Positions 1 through 8,049 are shown, counted from the first letter of the stretch. The stretch is DNA of 43,865 bases from an uncultured Collinsella sp. (GCA_902478365.1 CABSKX010000014.1:1-43865), one strand, 5' to 3'. A program made the numbers and translations. The notes: generated from the letters alone by a model not told the origin.

Positions 1-67
1 GGCAGGATTTGAACCTACGACCTCCGGGTTATGAGCCCGGCGAGCTACCAGACTGCTCCACCCCGCA
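1..67 (-). tRNA. initiator tRNA-Met (CAT), 3' end cut by window edge
   Basis: Read on the minus strand, positions 67 to 1 give the 5' acceptor strand, D arm, anticodon arm with CAT, variable region and T arm of a tRNA. The three G-C pairs at the base of the anticodon stem (GGG before CTCATAA, CCC after) and the A11-U24 pair in the D stem are hallmarks of bacterial initiator tRNA, so this is tRNA-fMet rather than an elongator. The last six acceptor bases lie outside the window. By alignment position 1 is U rather than the usual C. Confidence 0.93.
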
Positions 68-263
68 ATGTCTGGGCGCCTCATGTGCGCAAGAAAGAAT
101 ATTACGCGGGAGTTCGGTAAACGGCAAGGAAAATCTCGTAGAGCATAATTCCTTCATATTTAAACCCCTCAGCCCCTATCACCGTAAACGAATCGCAGCC
201 GAGCGCCGTCGACGGCACGTATACAATGGTGCGCGTCCTTTTATGCCGACACCGGGAGTAGAC

Positions 264-1037
264 ATGCTGCTCGCTATCGATATGGGTAACACACAGACGG
301 CCATGGGCCTGTTTGACGGAGACGAGCTGGTACAGTCGTGGCGCATGCCCACCGACCGCTCTTATACCGCCGACGAGATCCATGTGCGCCTGATGGGTTT
401 CTTCAAGATGTACGGCCTTTCGCTCGACGCGGTCGACGCGATCGCCTTTGCAGGCGTGGTGCCGCAGCTCTCGCGCGAATGGCACGCCGTGGCCGACCGC
501 ATTGCCGCAGACGCCATCGTCATCGGACCGCAGACGGCCGCGGTGACCAAGCTGCGCGCGGCGCGTCCCCAGGCCGTAGGCGCCGATCGCGTCGCTAACG
601 CCGTTGCGGCCGAAACTTTCTACGGCGCGCCGGCAATCGTGGTGGACTTTGGCACCGCGACCAATATCGACGTCATCGATGAGGACGGTTATTACATTGG
701 TGGAGCGATTGCGCCGGGCATCCGCATTTCGATGGACGCGCTCGCCGCCCGAGCCGCCAAGCTCGCCAGCGTGCCGCTCGAGTCGCCCGAGCATGCCATC
801 GGCCGCGATACCGAGGAGTGCATCAAGGTGGGCGCCGTGACGGGCGCCGCCGCCATGGCCGAGGGCCTGGTCGCGCGCATGAAGCGCGAGCTGGGGCGCG
901 AGGACGCCAGCGTTATAGCCACGGGCGGCCTCGCCAGCATCGTCGCCGATTCGACCGACGCCTTCGACGTGGTCGACGGACAGCTCACCATCAAGGGTAT
1001 CTGCGAAATCTACCGCCGCATGCAGGAGCTGGGATAG
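264..1037 (+). CDS. coaX: type III pantothenate kinase (CoaX)
   Basis: This enzyme phosphorylates pantothenate with ATP, the first step of coenzyme A synthesis, in the cytoplasm. The 257-residue product has the usual length for CoaX. The phosphate-binding motif DMGNTQTAMG is at residues 6-15, the GADR motif at 106-109 and the second nucleotide-binding motif DFGTATNID at 128-136. The open frame runs upstream into the tRNA, but the start at 264 is chosen because CGGGAG lies five bases before it and the protein then begins directly with the first conserved strand; an ATG at 243 has no ribosome-binding site. A TACAAT at 222-227 could be a -10 box, but no -35 is recognisable. The gene stands alone and converges on the ATPase gene downstream. 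The family assignment is firm. Confidence 0.95.
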   Translation: MLLAIDMGNTQTAMGLFDGDELVQSWRMPTDRSYTADEIHVRLMGFFKMYGLSLDAVDAIAFAGVVPQLSREWHAVADRIAADAIVIGPQTAAVTKLRAARPQAVGADRVANAVAAETFYGAPAIVVDFGTATNIDVIDEDGYYIGGAIAPGIRISMDALAARAAKLASVPLESPEHAIGRDTEECIKVGAVTGAAAMAEGLVARMKRELGREDASVIATGGLASIVADSTDAFDVVDGQLTIKGICEIYRRMQELG

Positions 1038-1091
1038 GACAGGGGCTTAAGTCGAGCACGAGCGCGAGCGGCGAACTAGGCAACGCATCGG

Positions 1092-1136
1092 CCCTATTCC
1101 TCAAAATCGAAAGATTTTCAGTTTTGAGGAATAGGG
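1092..1136. repeat. palindromic repeat, copy 1 of 3
   Basis: Two perfect 15-base arms (CCCTATTCCTCAAAA and its complement) enclose a 15-base centre, which can itself pair through AAAATC and GATTTT. It lies between the convergent ends of coaX and the AAA ATPase gene, where it could serve as a two-way transcription stop, although there is no strong T run. The same unit recurs at 2367 and 2452. Confidence 0.9.
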
Positions 1137-1143
1137 CTTTCTG

Positions 1144-2340
1144 CTAGGCCTCGCCGCACAGCCATCTCGCCAGGTCCACGATCTGCACCCCATTGCGGTC
1201 CGTGGCCTCGTGATGCGTGCGGGCGAGAATCATCTTGGGGTACGCGTCGCCAATGCTCAGCAGTGGTGAAATCTCGCGTTCAAATGTCTTATCCGAGCTG
1301 ATGTCGTCGCTCACCTGAATGTAGAGCTTCTCGCTTCGCTTGATTGCTACAAAGTCTATTTCCTTTTTATAGAGCACGCCGACGTATACCTCGTATCCGC
1401 GGCGCAGCAGCTCGATTGCCACCATGTTCTCGTATACGCGTCCCCAATCCATATCACGTGTACCGAGCAGCGCGTATTTGAACGCGTGGTCTGCCAGGTA
1501 ATACTTCTCGCCGCTCTTAAGGTATTTTTTGCCGCGGATGTCGTACCGACGAACTTTATAGAAGGCAAACGCATCGCACAGGTACCCCATGTACGTGCCG
1601 ACCGTCTTGTTCGTTATCTTTAGCCCATCCGCGTTCAAAATATCCGTAATGTTACGTGCCGACGTTATGTTGGATACGTTGTCCATCATGTAATCGGCAA
1701 TGCGCAGCAGCGCCGATTCGTTTCTCACGTTATGCCGCTGCACGATATCTCTCACGATGAGCGTTTTGAAGACATTGGAGAGATATTGATAACGCTGCTC
1801 CTGCAGTGGATAAGGGTAGGAGCCGGACATACCGCCGGTTCTCGCGTACTCATCGAAGTCGCGGTCGACCTCGCCCTCGTCGCCATAGAGTCGATACTCC
1901 TCAAACGAGAATGGGAAAACCTCGATCTCAAACGTACGCCCCGTAAAGAGCGTCGACAGATCGCTCGACAGCAAAAAGGCATTCGATCCGGTAATGAATA
2001 TGTCGTACTGCTCGGATGCGTGGAGGCTGTTGATCGCACGCTCAAAACCGTCGCACATCTGAACTTCATCGATAAGCAGAAAGTTTTGTTTGCCGGACAC
2101 TCGATGCTCTTTTACATAGGCGAGCAGCGCGTGATACTCGAGTAGATTCTCGAACTCATCGAGGTTGTAGTTGATATGGATGACATTCGAATTGGACAGA
2201 TTTGCCTCCACGTAATCGCGGAGGGCCTCGAGCAATTTTGATTTACCGCTACGACGGATGCCCGTGATGACCTTGATGTCCGGCACGCCAATAAGGCTCG
2301 TCAACGTGTCCATATATGACGTTCTATTGATGAGTTTCAT
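1144..2340 (-). CDS. AAA-type ATPase with DUF4143 domain
   Basis: This 398-residue protein belongs to the bacterial ATPases that pair an N-terminal P-loop module with a C-terminal DUF4143 region. The Walker A motif GIRRSGKSKL is at residues 27-36, the Walker B LLIDE at 88-92 and a sensor-like ITGSNAFLLSS at about 116-126. Near the C terminus, EIDFVA at 326-331 followed by YIQVS resembles the D/E-x-K core of a restriction-endonuclease-like fold. Its function is unknown in any precise sense; members are often found in variable regions of gut bacterial genomes. GAGGAGG seven bases upstream supports the start. The base composition looks lower in GC than the neighbours, and one repeat copy lies at the 3' end and two at the 5' end, which suggests acquisition by transfer (inference). 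Confidence 0.88.
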   Translation of the reverse strand: MKLINRTSYMDTLTSLIGVPDIKVITGIRRSGKSKLLEALRDYVEANLSNSNVIHINYNLDEFENLLEYHALLAYVKEHRVSGKQNFLLIDEVQMCDGFERAINSLHASEQYDIFITGSNAFLLSSDLSTLFTGRTFEIEVFPFSFEEYRLYGDEGEVDRDFDEYARTGGMSGSYPYPLQEQRYQYLSNVFKTLIVRDIVQRHNVRNESALLRIADYMMDNVSNITSARNITDILNADGLKITNKTVGTYMGYLCDAFAFYKVRRYDIRGKKYLKSGEKYYLADHAFKYALLGTRDMDWGRVYENMVAIELLRRGYEVYVGVLYKKEIDFVAIKRSEKLYIQVSDDISSDKTFEREISPLLSIGDAYPKMILARTHHEATDRNGVQIVDLARWLCGEA

Positions 2341-2366
2341 TGGGGCCTCCTCGCGGTCTTTTATCG

Positions 2367-2407
2367 CTATTCCTCAAAATTGAAAAATTTTCAGTTTTGA
2401 GGAATAG
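2367..2407. repeat. palindromic repeat, copy 2 of 3
   Basis: Arms CTATTCCTCAAAA and TTTTGAGGAATAG enclose a 15-base centre ending in TTTTCAG, as in the other two copies. It lies just upstream of the ribosome-binding site of the leftward ATPase gene. Confidence 0.9.
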
Positions 2408-2451
2408 GCTCTATAGCGAATATACCTCGCGAAAGACCGAGCTGCCTTAAT

Positions 2452-2494
2452 CCTATTCCTCAAAAACGAAAATTTTTCAGTTTTGAGGAATAGG
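2452..2494. repeat. palindromic repeat, copy 3 of 3
   Basis: Arms CCTATTCCTCAAAA and TTTTGAGGAATAGG enclose a 15-base centre. Only 44 bases separate it from copy 2. The AT-rich sequence between them (TATACC, CTATAG) is the probable promoter region of the ATPase gene. Confidence 0.9.
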
Positions 2495-2523
2495 ACCGAG
2501 ATGCCGCCCTGCAGTCACGCGAA

Positions 2524-2553
2524 AGCCCTCCTCGGTGCAGGCCGAGGAGGGCT
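2524..2553 (-). terminator. terminator of the sir2/folPK/biotin-ligase-like group
   Basis: A perfect 12-base stem (AGCCCTCCTCGG and complement) with a six-base loop lies 38 bases past the stop codon of the leftward biotin-ligase-like gene. On the minus strand it is followed by only a short T run, so its strength is uncertain. Confidence 0.7.
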
Positions 2554-2591
2554 TCGTTGTCATCGTTGTCTTTGAGCGCTGGCGCCTCGCG

Positions 2592-3293
2592 TTATAGCCC
2601 GCGAATGCGCACGGCCTCGGGTGGAAACTCCTGCTCGCCGGCATCGGTCTTGATGGTCGCGCGACCCCAGATGTCCAAGCCCGCGAACACGCCCACCGCG
2701 AGCGGCAGGCCGTTGGGCGACACCGCCGCAACCTGGCGTCCCAGCAGCGGCACCATGTCGAAGTACTCGCCCAGCACGGGAGCCAGCGGCCCTGCGGCAC
2801 CCTGCGGCGTGTTGGCAACAACCGCCCAGGCGTCCACGCGAGCCAGCACGGCGGCGGCCAGCGCCTCGACCAGCGCTTCATCGGTCACATCCACGCCAAG
2901 CTCGCCCAGAGCCGCGCGCTCAATATCCACCGTCACGGCACCGAACATGCCCGCGGCACCGGCACCGCCGTTGACGGCGACGCGCGCGAGCGACGTCTCA
3001 AACGCAGGCGCGCCGCACACGATGTCACTCGGCCACTGGATACCCACCTTGCCGGCAAGCCCCAGGCCCGGCGTTGCGGCCGTGCCCGCGAGCGCGTCCA
3101 TCATGCCCATTGCGGCCACAAACGGCAGGCCGTGGAAGGCGTGCATGTTCACATCGGGGCGCACGACCAGCGAAAACGCCAGCGATGCATCGCCCGCGCT
3201 CCACGCGCACCAGCCCGTGGACATGCCCTCGCGGCCCGCGTCACGCGCCGCGTCGAGCTCGGTACCGGCGGCAACAGCATTCATCTCGATCAT
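2592..3293 (-). CDS. biotin protein ligase-like protein, degenerate active site
   Basis: The 233-residue product aligns by pattern with the catalytic domain of biotin--[acetyl-CoA-carboxylase] ligases: FSLVVRP near residue 40, an LPFVAAMGMMDAL helix, WPSDI at 87-91 and a small C-terminal barrel-like part ending in IWGRATIKTDAG. The N-terminal DNA-binding domain of BirA is absent. Two normally conserved features differ. The GRGRxGR biotin-loop motif is replaced by AGREGMSTGW at about 19-28, and the lysine of KWPND is Q86 here. Whether it still activates biotin is therefore unclear; a lipoate or non-catalytic role is possible. Its ATG directly follows the TAG of folP-folK, so the two are surely co-transcribed and probably translationally coupled. 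An ATG nine bases further in is an alternative start. Confidence 0.78.
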   Translation of the reverse strand: MIEMNAVAAGTELDAARDAGREGMSTGWCAWSAGDASLAFSLVVRPDVNMHAFHGLPFVAAMGMMDALAGTAATPGLGLAGKVGIQWPSDIVCGAPAFETSLARVAVNGGAGAAGMFGAVTVDIERAALGELGVDVTDEALVEALAAAVLARVDAWAVVANTPQGAAGPLAPVLGEYFDMVPLLGRQVAAVSPNGLPLAVGVFAGLDIWGRATIKTDAGEQEFPPEAVRIRGL

Positions 3294-5021
3294 CTACATA
3301 CGCCCCAATTCGCCCACGATATGGCCCACGCGATCCTCGGGCTCCTTGACCTCGACGCCGTTGTAGCGGAAGAACCGCGCCGGGTCGTGCATCAGGTCCT
3401 CGAGCGGCACCAGCACAAAGTCGCGCTCGCCGATCAGCGGATGCGGCAGGCGCAGCTTTTTGCCGCCGTGAACCTCGCCATCCATCCACAGCAGGTCCAG
3501 ATCGATGGTGCGCGGGCCATTGGCCTTGGCCTTTTTGGAACGGTCGCGGCCCAGCTCGGCCTCGATCTTCATGAGCTCGTCGAGCAGCACCAGCGGTGCC
3601 AGCTCGGTCTTAATCTCGATGACGGCGTTGGCAAAGGCGTCCTGGCGCATCTCGTAGGCCGGTTCACTCTCATAGATGCGCGAGCAGTTGGACACGCAGG
3701 TGAGCGGAACCTCGGCAATCATGTCGCGCGCGGCGCGGATGTTGTCGCAACGATGCCCCAGGTTGGAGCCCACGGCCACAAACGCGCGACGCGGCTGCGG
3801 CTTGGCAACGGCCCAGTAACCGTTCAGGAACTGCGCAAAGCCCGCGACGTCGTGCACGCGCACAATGTTGGCGCCGGCCTGGATGGCGCCCAGGCACACG
3901 CCAAACGTGGCGGCATCGCGCTCGGCGGCCTCGGTCACGCCCGAGACAGCGCCCACAAAGCGCTTGCGCGACACGGCGCACATGAGCGGATAGCCCAGCG
4001 ACGCCATTTTGGCGGTCTCGCGCTGGATGACGATGTCCTCGTTGGCCGTCTTGCCAAAGCCCGGGCCCGGATCGATGCAGATGCGGTCGCGCGACACGCC
4101 GGCGTGGATGAGCGCGCGGGCCTGATCGGACAGAAAGCCCATGACGCGGCGCATGATGGGCGCCGAATCTGGCAGGGTAAAGCGGCGGAGCTGAGAGGTG
4201 GGCACGTAGGCCTCCTCGCGGCGGGCGCTGCGGCGCATCATGGCTGCCAGGTGATCGCTGGGTTCCGGCGCGGACTCAGGGCTCGCGGCGGCCTCGGCGA
4301 CAGGGGCGGCCTCTTCGGCGGCCGGTGCCTCCTGCTTCTGCTCGTCCGTAGGCTCGGGCGCGGGTTCCGGATCGCCAAACGGCAGCGAGGGCTGCACCAC
4401 GCCACCCGGCAGCTTGGCCTCCGTCTTGGGCTCGCCCAGCAGCTTGCCACGGCGACGGCGGGCAGGCTTCTCGGCCTCGCGCGCAGCCTCGGCGGCCGCC
4501 TCGCGCGCCTTCTCGGCAACAAACGCCGCGGCCGAGGTATCGAGCTGCACCGTCGCGTGCGTACGAGCAGTCGCGGCGACCTCGCCGGCGCGCATCACGA
4601 TAACGCCGCAGGTACTCGTCGCGACAAACTCGACCATCTTGGGATCCGTGAAGCCCGTCACGTCGTTGACGATCGAGGCGCCGCAGCGCACGGCCGCCTT
4701 GGCAACCGCCACATGGCGCGTGTCGATCGAGACGATGGCGCCTTCTTTGGCCAGCGCGCGCACCACGGGCAGCACGCGACGAGCCTCTTCGTCGGGGTTG
4801 ACCGGGGTAAAGCCGGGGCGCGTGGACTCACCGCCCACGTCGATGATGTCGGCGCCGGCGTCGAGCATCGCCAGGCCGTACTCGATGGCGGCATCCGGGT
4901 CGAAATGCTCCCCGCCGTCGCTAAACGAATCGGGCGTCACGTTGAGGACGCCCATGATGCGCGGACGGTCAAAGCTGAGCTCGTACTTTCCGCACCGCCA
5001 TGTCTTGCTATCGTTCGCCAT
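3294..5021 (-). CDS. folP-folK: fused dihydropteroate synthase / HPPK
   Basis: One 575-residue protein carries two folate enzymes. DHPS spans residues 20 to about 400: the pterin-site motif MGVLNVTPDSFSDGG is at 23-37, the GGESTRPG loop at 63-70, DPGPGFGKT at 317-325 and the closing IVRVHD at 386-391. HPPK spans about 411-575, with FVAVGSNLG at 414-422 and GPRTIDLDLL further on. The order of enzymes is FolP then FolK. Unusually, the DHPS barrel is interrupted at about residues 150-285 by an Ala/Glu/Pro-rich segment with basic patches that looks disordered. The start follows GAGGAGG by six bases; a second ATG two codons earlier sits too close to the site. It is the middle gene of a leftward group with sir2 upstream and the biotin-ligase-like gene abutting downstream. 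Confidence 0.93.
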   Translation of the reverse strand: MANDSKTWRCGKYELSFDRPRIMGVLNVTPDSFSDGGEHFDPDAAIEYGLAMLDAGADIIDVGGESTRPGFTPVNPDEEARRVLPVVRALAKEGAIVSIDTRHVAVAKAAVRCGASIVNDVTGFTDPKMVEFVATSTCGVIVMRAGEVAATARTHATVQLDTSAAAFVAEKAREAAAEAAREAEKPARRRRGKLLGEPKTEAKLPGGVVQPSLPFGDPEPAPEPTDEQKQEAPAAEEAAPVAEAAASPESAPEPSDHLAAMMRRSARREEAYVPTSQLRRFTLPDSAPIMRRVMGFLSDQARALIHAGVSRDRICIDPGPGFGKTANEDIVIQRETAKMASLGYPLMCAVSRKRFVGAVSGVTEAAERDAATFGVCLGAIQAGANIVRVHDVAGFAQFLNGYWAVAKPQPRRAFVAVGSNLGHRCDNIRAARDMIAEVPLTCVSNCSRIYESEPAYEMRQDAFANAVIEIKTELAPLVLLDELMKIEAELGRDRSKKAKANGPRTIDLDLLWMDGEVHGGKKLRLPHPLIGERDFVLVPLEDLMHDPARFFRYNGVEVKEPEDRVGHIVGELGRM

Positions 5022-5115
5022 GAACATCCTCCTCAAATGCCCGCGCCGCCGCGCTCGGGCGCAGACGGCGGGGTCGCTTTGCAATCAGTCTTTCTATTGT
5101 ATCCGCGCACACGGG

Positions 5116-5868
5116 CTAGAACGCAAACGCGGCCGCGATGTCGCAAGAAATCAGCAGGTCGGCATTTGCATCCTGATCGGTGGGAGCAAGATTGCAAATG
5201 GCCAGCGTATCGCCGGTAAAGTAACGCGTAAGGCCCGCCGCCGGATACACCACGAGCGAGGTCCCGCCCACAATGAGGGCATCGGCCGCGGCGATGGCGA
5301 CAACGGCGCCGGTCAGCACATGCTCGTCGAGCGGCTCCTCGTAGAGCACCACATCGGGCTTGATGCGCCCACCGCACGCAGGACACACGGGTACGCCCGC
5401 GGCGTCCTCGTGCTCGCGCGAGCAAATCCACTCGGCGCTATAGACCGCGCCGCACGACTGGCAAATGTTGCGATGGACCGATCCGTGCAGCTCGAACACG
5501 CGCTGCGAGCCGGCCATCTGATGCAGGCCGTCGATATTTTGCGTCACCACGGCATTTAGCTTACCGGCGCGCTCCAGCTCGGCCAGCTTGGTGTGGCAGC
5601 GGTTGGGCTTGGCGCCAAGCGCAATCATCTTGGTGCGGTAGAAGTCGAAGAACTCGGCCGGATGTGCCTCATAAAAGCTATGCGAAAGCATAGTCTCGGG
5701 CGGGTAGGAAAACCGCTGGTGATACAGACCGTCCACGCTGCGGAAATCGGGAATGCCGCTTGCCGTGGAAACGCCCGCGCCGCCAAAGAAGACCACGTGG
5801 CTATGGGTTTCGAACAGCTCCGCCAGCGCGGCGGAGGCCTGTTTGGGGTCCGATATTGCCTGCGTCAT
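5116..5868 (-). CDS. cobB: NAD-dependent protein deacylase, Sir2 family
   Basis: This 250-residue sirtuin removes acyl groups from lysines using NAD. The NAD-binding motif GAGVSTASGIPDFRS is at residues 30-44, TQNIDGLH at 109-116 and the catalytic histidine is H128 in FELHGS. Four zinc cysteines are visible as C136/C139 and C162/C165. The later GGTSLVVYPA motif at 201-210 completes the fold. The start at 5868 has GGAGG six bases upstream; the longer open frame before it has no ribosome-binding site. The gene is first in the leftward direction, 94 bases before folP-folK, and diverges from xth. The substrate is not shown by the sequence. Confidence 0.94.
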   Translation of the reverse strand: MTQAISDPKQASAALAELFETHSHVVFFGGAGVSTASGIPDFRSVDGLYHQRFSYPPETMLSHSFYEAHPAEFFDFYRTKMIALGAKPNRCHTKLAELERAGKLNAVVTQNIDGLHQMAGSQRVFELHGSVHRNICQSCGAVYSAEWICSREHEDAAGVPVCPACGGRIKPDVVLYEEPLDEHVLTGAVVAIAAADALIVGGTSLVVYPAAGLTRYFTGDTLAICNLAPTDQDANADLLISCDIAAAFAF

Positions 5869-5981
5869 ATATGTCCTCCGTCCGTGTCTTAGGGACGGCG
5901 GCGTTTGCACCATCACTCGCGGACTCCGCCCCGCCCCTGTTGCGCTAATCTTAAGCCTGCCAACCCCGTCGAAAGGACACC

Positions 5982-6800
5982 ATGCCCCAGACTTACACTT
6001 TCGCCTCGTGGAACGTCAACGGCCTGCGCGCCGTGCTCAAAAAGGACCCGAGCTTTATTCAGATCGCGCAAGAACTCGACGTCGATATTCTGGCGCTCCA
6101 GGAGACCAAGCTGCAAGAGGGCCAGGTCGATATCGACCTGCCCGGTTATCACCAAACCTGGAGCTACGCTGAGCGTAAAGGTTATTCGGGTACTGCGGTC
6201 TTTAGCCGCCAGGAACCGCTGCGCACGCTGCACGCCGATGCGCTGCTACCCTACGCTAGCGAGGGCGAAGCGACCGAGCTCGTCGCCCAGGCCGCAACCG
6301 AGGGCCGCGTCTGCGCGCTCGAGTTCGACAAGTTTTGGTTTGTGGATGTCTACACGCCTAACGCCCAAAATGAGCTCGCGCGCATCGATGTACGCATGGC
6401 CTGGGACGATGCCTATCGCGGCTTTTTGAGCGCGCTTGAGCGCGAGACCGGCAAGCCCGTCGTAACCTGCGGCGACTTTAACGTGGCGCACGAGGAAATC
6501 GACCTTAAGAACCCCAAGTCCAACCGCGGCAACGCCGGCTTTTCGGACGAGGAGCGCGGCAAGTTTACCGAGCTGCTCGACGCCGGTTTTACCGACACCT
6601 GGCGCGCGGCAAACCCCGACGTCGAGGGCGTCTACAGCTGGTGGAGCTACCGCTTTAATGCCCGCAAGAACAACGCAGGCTGGCGCATCGACTACTTCCT
6701 GGTAAGCGACGCAATCGCCGGCAACGTACGCGGCACCGGCATCCGCGGCGACATCTTCGGCAGCGACCACTGCCCCGTCACCCTCACCCTAGAGCTCTAG
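5982..6800 (+). CDS. xth: exodeoxyribonuclease III / AP endonuclease
   Basis: The 272-residue product is a complete exonuclease III family enzyme, which cuts DNA at abasic sites and degrades 3' ends during base-excision repair. It shows N11 in SWNVNGLR, the metal-binding E41 in LQETK, the GDFNVAHEEIDL motif in the middle, and the catalytic D262-H263 pair in GSDHCPV near the C terminus. The SNRGNAGFSDEE segment is typical of the ExoA/XthA branch. GAAAGGA lies before the ATG. It is transcribed alone, divergently from sir2, and is followed by a strong hairpin at 6942. Confidence 0.95.
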   Translation: MPQTYTFASWNVNGLRAVLKKDPSFIQIAQELDVDILALQETKLQEGQVDIDLPGYHQTWSYAERKGYSGTAVFSRQEPLRTLHADALLPYASEGEATELVAQAATEGRVCALEFDKFWFVDVYTPNAQNELARIDVRMAWDDAYRGFLSALERETGKPVVTCGDFNVAHEEIDLKNPKSNRGNAGFSDEERGKFTELLDAGFTDTWRAANPDVEGVYSWWSYRFNARKNNAGWRIDYFLVSDAIAGNVRGTGIRGDIFGSDHCPVTLTLEL

Positions 6801-6867
6801 CCCCAACTAATCCCCTGGGGACGGAGGAAAAGGGATCATTTTTCACCTCGCGAGGGCATCCACGCGG

Positions 6868-7041
6868 CCCGCTTGCCACGAAACTGGGCCATCTACTACG
6901 TTTAAGCCACTACCCTCAACCACAGCGAACAACGCAAAAAGAAAACCGCAGGTAGAAAGCCTGCGGTTTTTCATAAAACGCGGTTGTGTTTGGGGGTGTC
7001 GGGCCAAACGTAGTAGATAGGCCGATTCCGTGGCGGGCGGG
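6868..7041. repeat. 174-bp element with 36-bp imperfect inverted ends
   Basis: The arms at 6868-6903 and 7006-7041 are inverted copies of each other, identical through the CTATCTACTACGTTT-like inner part and GCCACG, with several mismatches elsewhere. They enclose the terminator of xth and carry no gene. The flanks at about 6806-6842 and 7044-7094 are diverged direct repeats sharing the pattern CTGGGGACGGAGGAAAAGG followed by GATCA. The whole stretch 6801-7335 is non-coding repeat DNA. Confidence 0.75.
6942..6972 (+). terminator. intrinsic terminator after xth
   Basis: An 11-base perfect stem AAAACCGCAGG / CCTGCGGTTTT with a seven-base loop ends in a T run, about 140 bases after the xth stop codon. 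It sits inside the larger inverted repeat. Confidence 0.8.
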
Positions 7042-7128
7042 TTCAACTGATTCCCCGGGGATGTCTGGAGACGGAAGAAAACGGATCAATTTGGCTCTTG
7101 AGGGCCACGATGCCCGTCATATCAGCCG

Positions 7129-7296
7129 GCCATTCCAAAACTATGCCGGTTTACGGGGCTGAATCGCAAACCCCCAACCATACGCAATTCCGAAATAATA
7201 AAACCGCAGGTAAACGGCTTGCTCTATTTCAAAAATAGCCGGTATGGTCTGCCTGTGCCAATCTGGCCCCGTAAACCGGCATAGTTTTGAAATGGC
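7129..7296. repeat. 168-bp element with 31-bp inverted ends
   Basis: Arms 7129-7159 and 7266-7296 match in inverted orientation at 30 of 31 positions (GCCATT, CAAAACTATGCCGG, TTTACGGGGC and complement). The interior has no open frame of note and contains an ACCGCAGGTAAACGG stretch reminiscent of the neighbouring element. It lies 40 bases past the end of the leftward ECF S gene and may help stop its transcription. Confidence 0.82.
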
Positions 7297-7335
7297 ACTT
7301 CGGCAGTATTGATTCCCACCCCAGCGTAACCAGCC

Positions 7336-8049
7336 CTACAGCCCGTATTTCACGACGACTCGGTTGATGCGGCGACACCAGGGCTTGTACAGGGCGGCCA
7401 AAAACACGCAGGTCGCGAGTCCGTGCGTGATATCAAACGGCACCGCCGTGGCAAGACGCGCCACGGCACCCGCCCACGTAAGCGGCTGAACAAAACCGAT
7501 AATGTCGTACGCGTTGATCACCACGCCGTACAGCAGACCCGAGGCAAAGCCGTACGCCATCAGCGCCGGCATGCGCACGGTTCCATCCGCACGGTCAAAC
7601 GCACTGGCATGCGCCAGCGCACCGCCGACGTAGCCCACCAGACCCCAGGCATACATCTGCCACGGCGTCCACATGCCCTGTCCAAAAAAGAAATTGCTGG
7701 TCAGTGCTGCCAACGCGCCGACCATGAAGCCGTTACGTCGACCCAACGTCGCCCCCGCGATAATAGCGATGGCGCTCACGGGTTTAAAGTCGGGAATGGG
7801 GCCGAACAAGATGCGCCCCGCCGCGGCCAGTGCCGCCAACACCAGCGTGGGCATAATCTGGCGCAGGCCCGGTCGCGACGCCTCGTAGCCCGCAAAGAAC
7901 AGCGCGAGCACGAGCGCCACCACAATCAGCATGGCAAGCGCCGCCTGCTCAACGCCTGCCAGCAACGCCGCGGCCATTACCGCCGGCACCGCCAACAGCA
8001 GCGGAATCTCCAGTTTTGCAAGCAGGCGCAAGCCGCGATAATCCGCCAT
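7336..8049 (-). CDS. ECF transporter substrate-binding (S) component
   Basis: This 237-residue hydrophobic protein has about six membrane segments separated by short loops and belongs by pattern and context to the S components of energy-coupling-factor vitamin transporters. Useful landmarks are PIPDFKPVSAIAIIAGATLG and the FFFGQGMWTPWQMYAWGLVGY segment, in which Trp/Pro-Trp-Gln is typical of S proteins for bulky vitamins. The substrate cannot be told; cobalamin-like compounds are one possibility, by loose resemblance to CbrT-type S proteins (weak inference). It is last in the leftward operon, starting four bases after the stop of the ATPase gene. The chosen start MADYRG has only a weak ribosome-binding site, as expected for coupled translation. 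Confidence 0.8.
   Translation of the reverse strand: MADYRGLRLLAKLEIPLLLAVPAVMAAALLAGVEQAALAMLIVVALVLALFFAGYEASRPGLRQIMPTLVLAALAAAGRILFGPIPDFKPVSAIAIIAGATLGRRNGFMVGALAALTSNFFFGQGMWTPWQMYAWGLVGYVGGALAHASAFDRADGTVRMPALMAYGFASGLLYGVVINAYDIIGFVQPLTWAGAVARLATAVPFDITHGLATCVFLAALYKPWCRRINRVVVKYGL

Noticed and set aside
9..263. N-terminal extension of CoaX reaching into the tRNA
   Set aside because: It would translate the tRNA gene; the family starts at the strand before DMGNT, and a good ribosome-binding site precedes 264.
3132..5219. 695-codon open frame on the plus strand
   Set aside because: It is antisense to folP-folK and the ligase-like gene, both of which show clear domain motifs; its product is His/Arg/Gly-rich noise.
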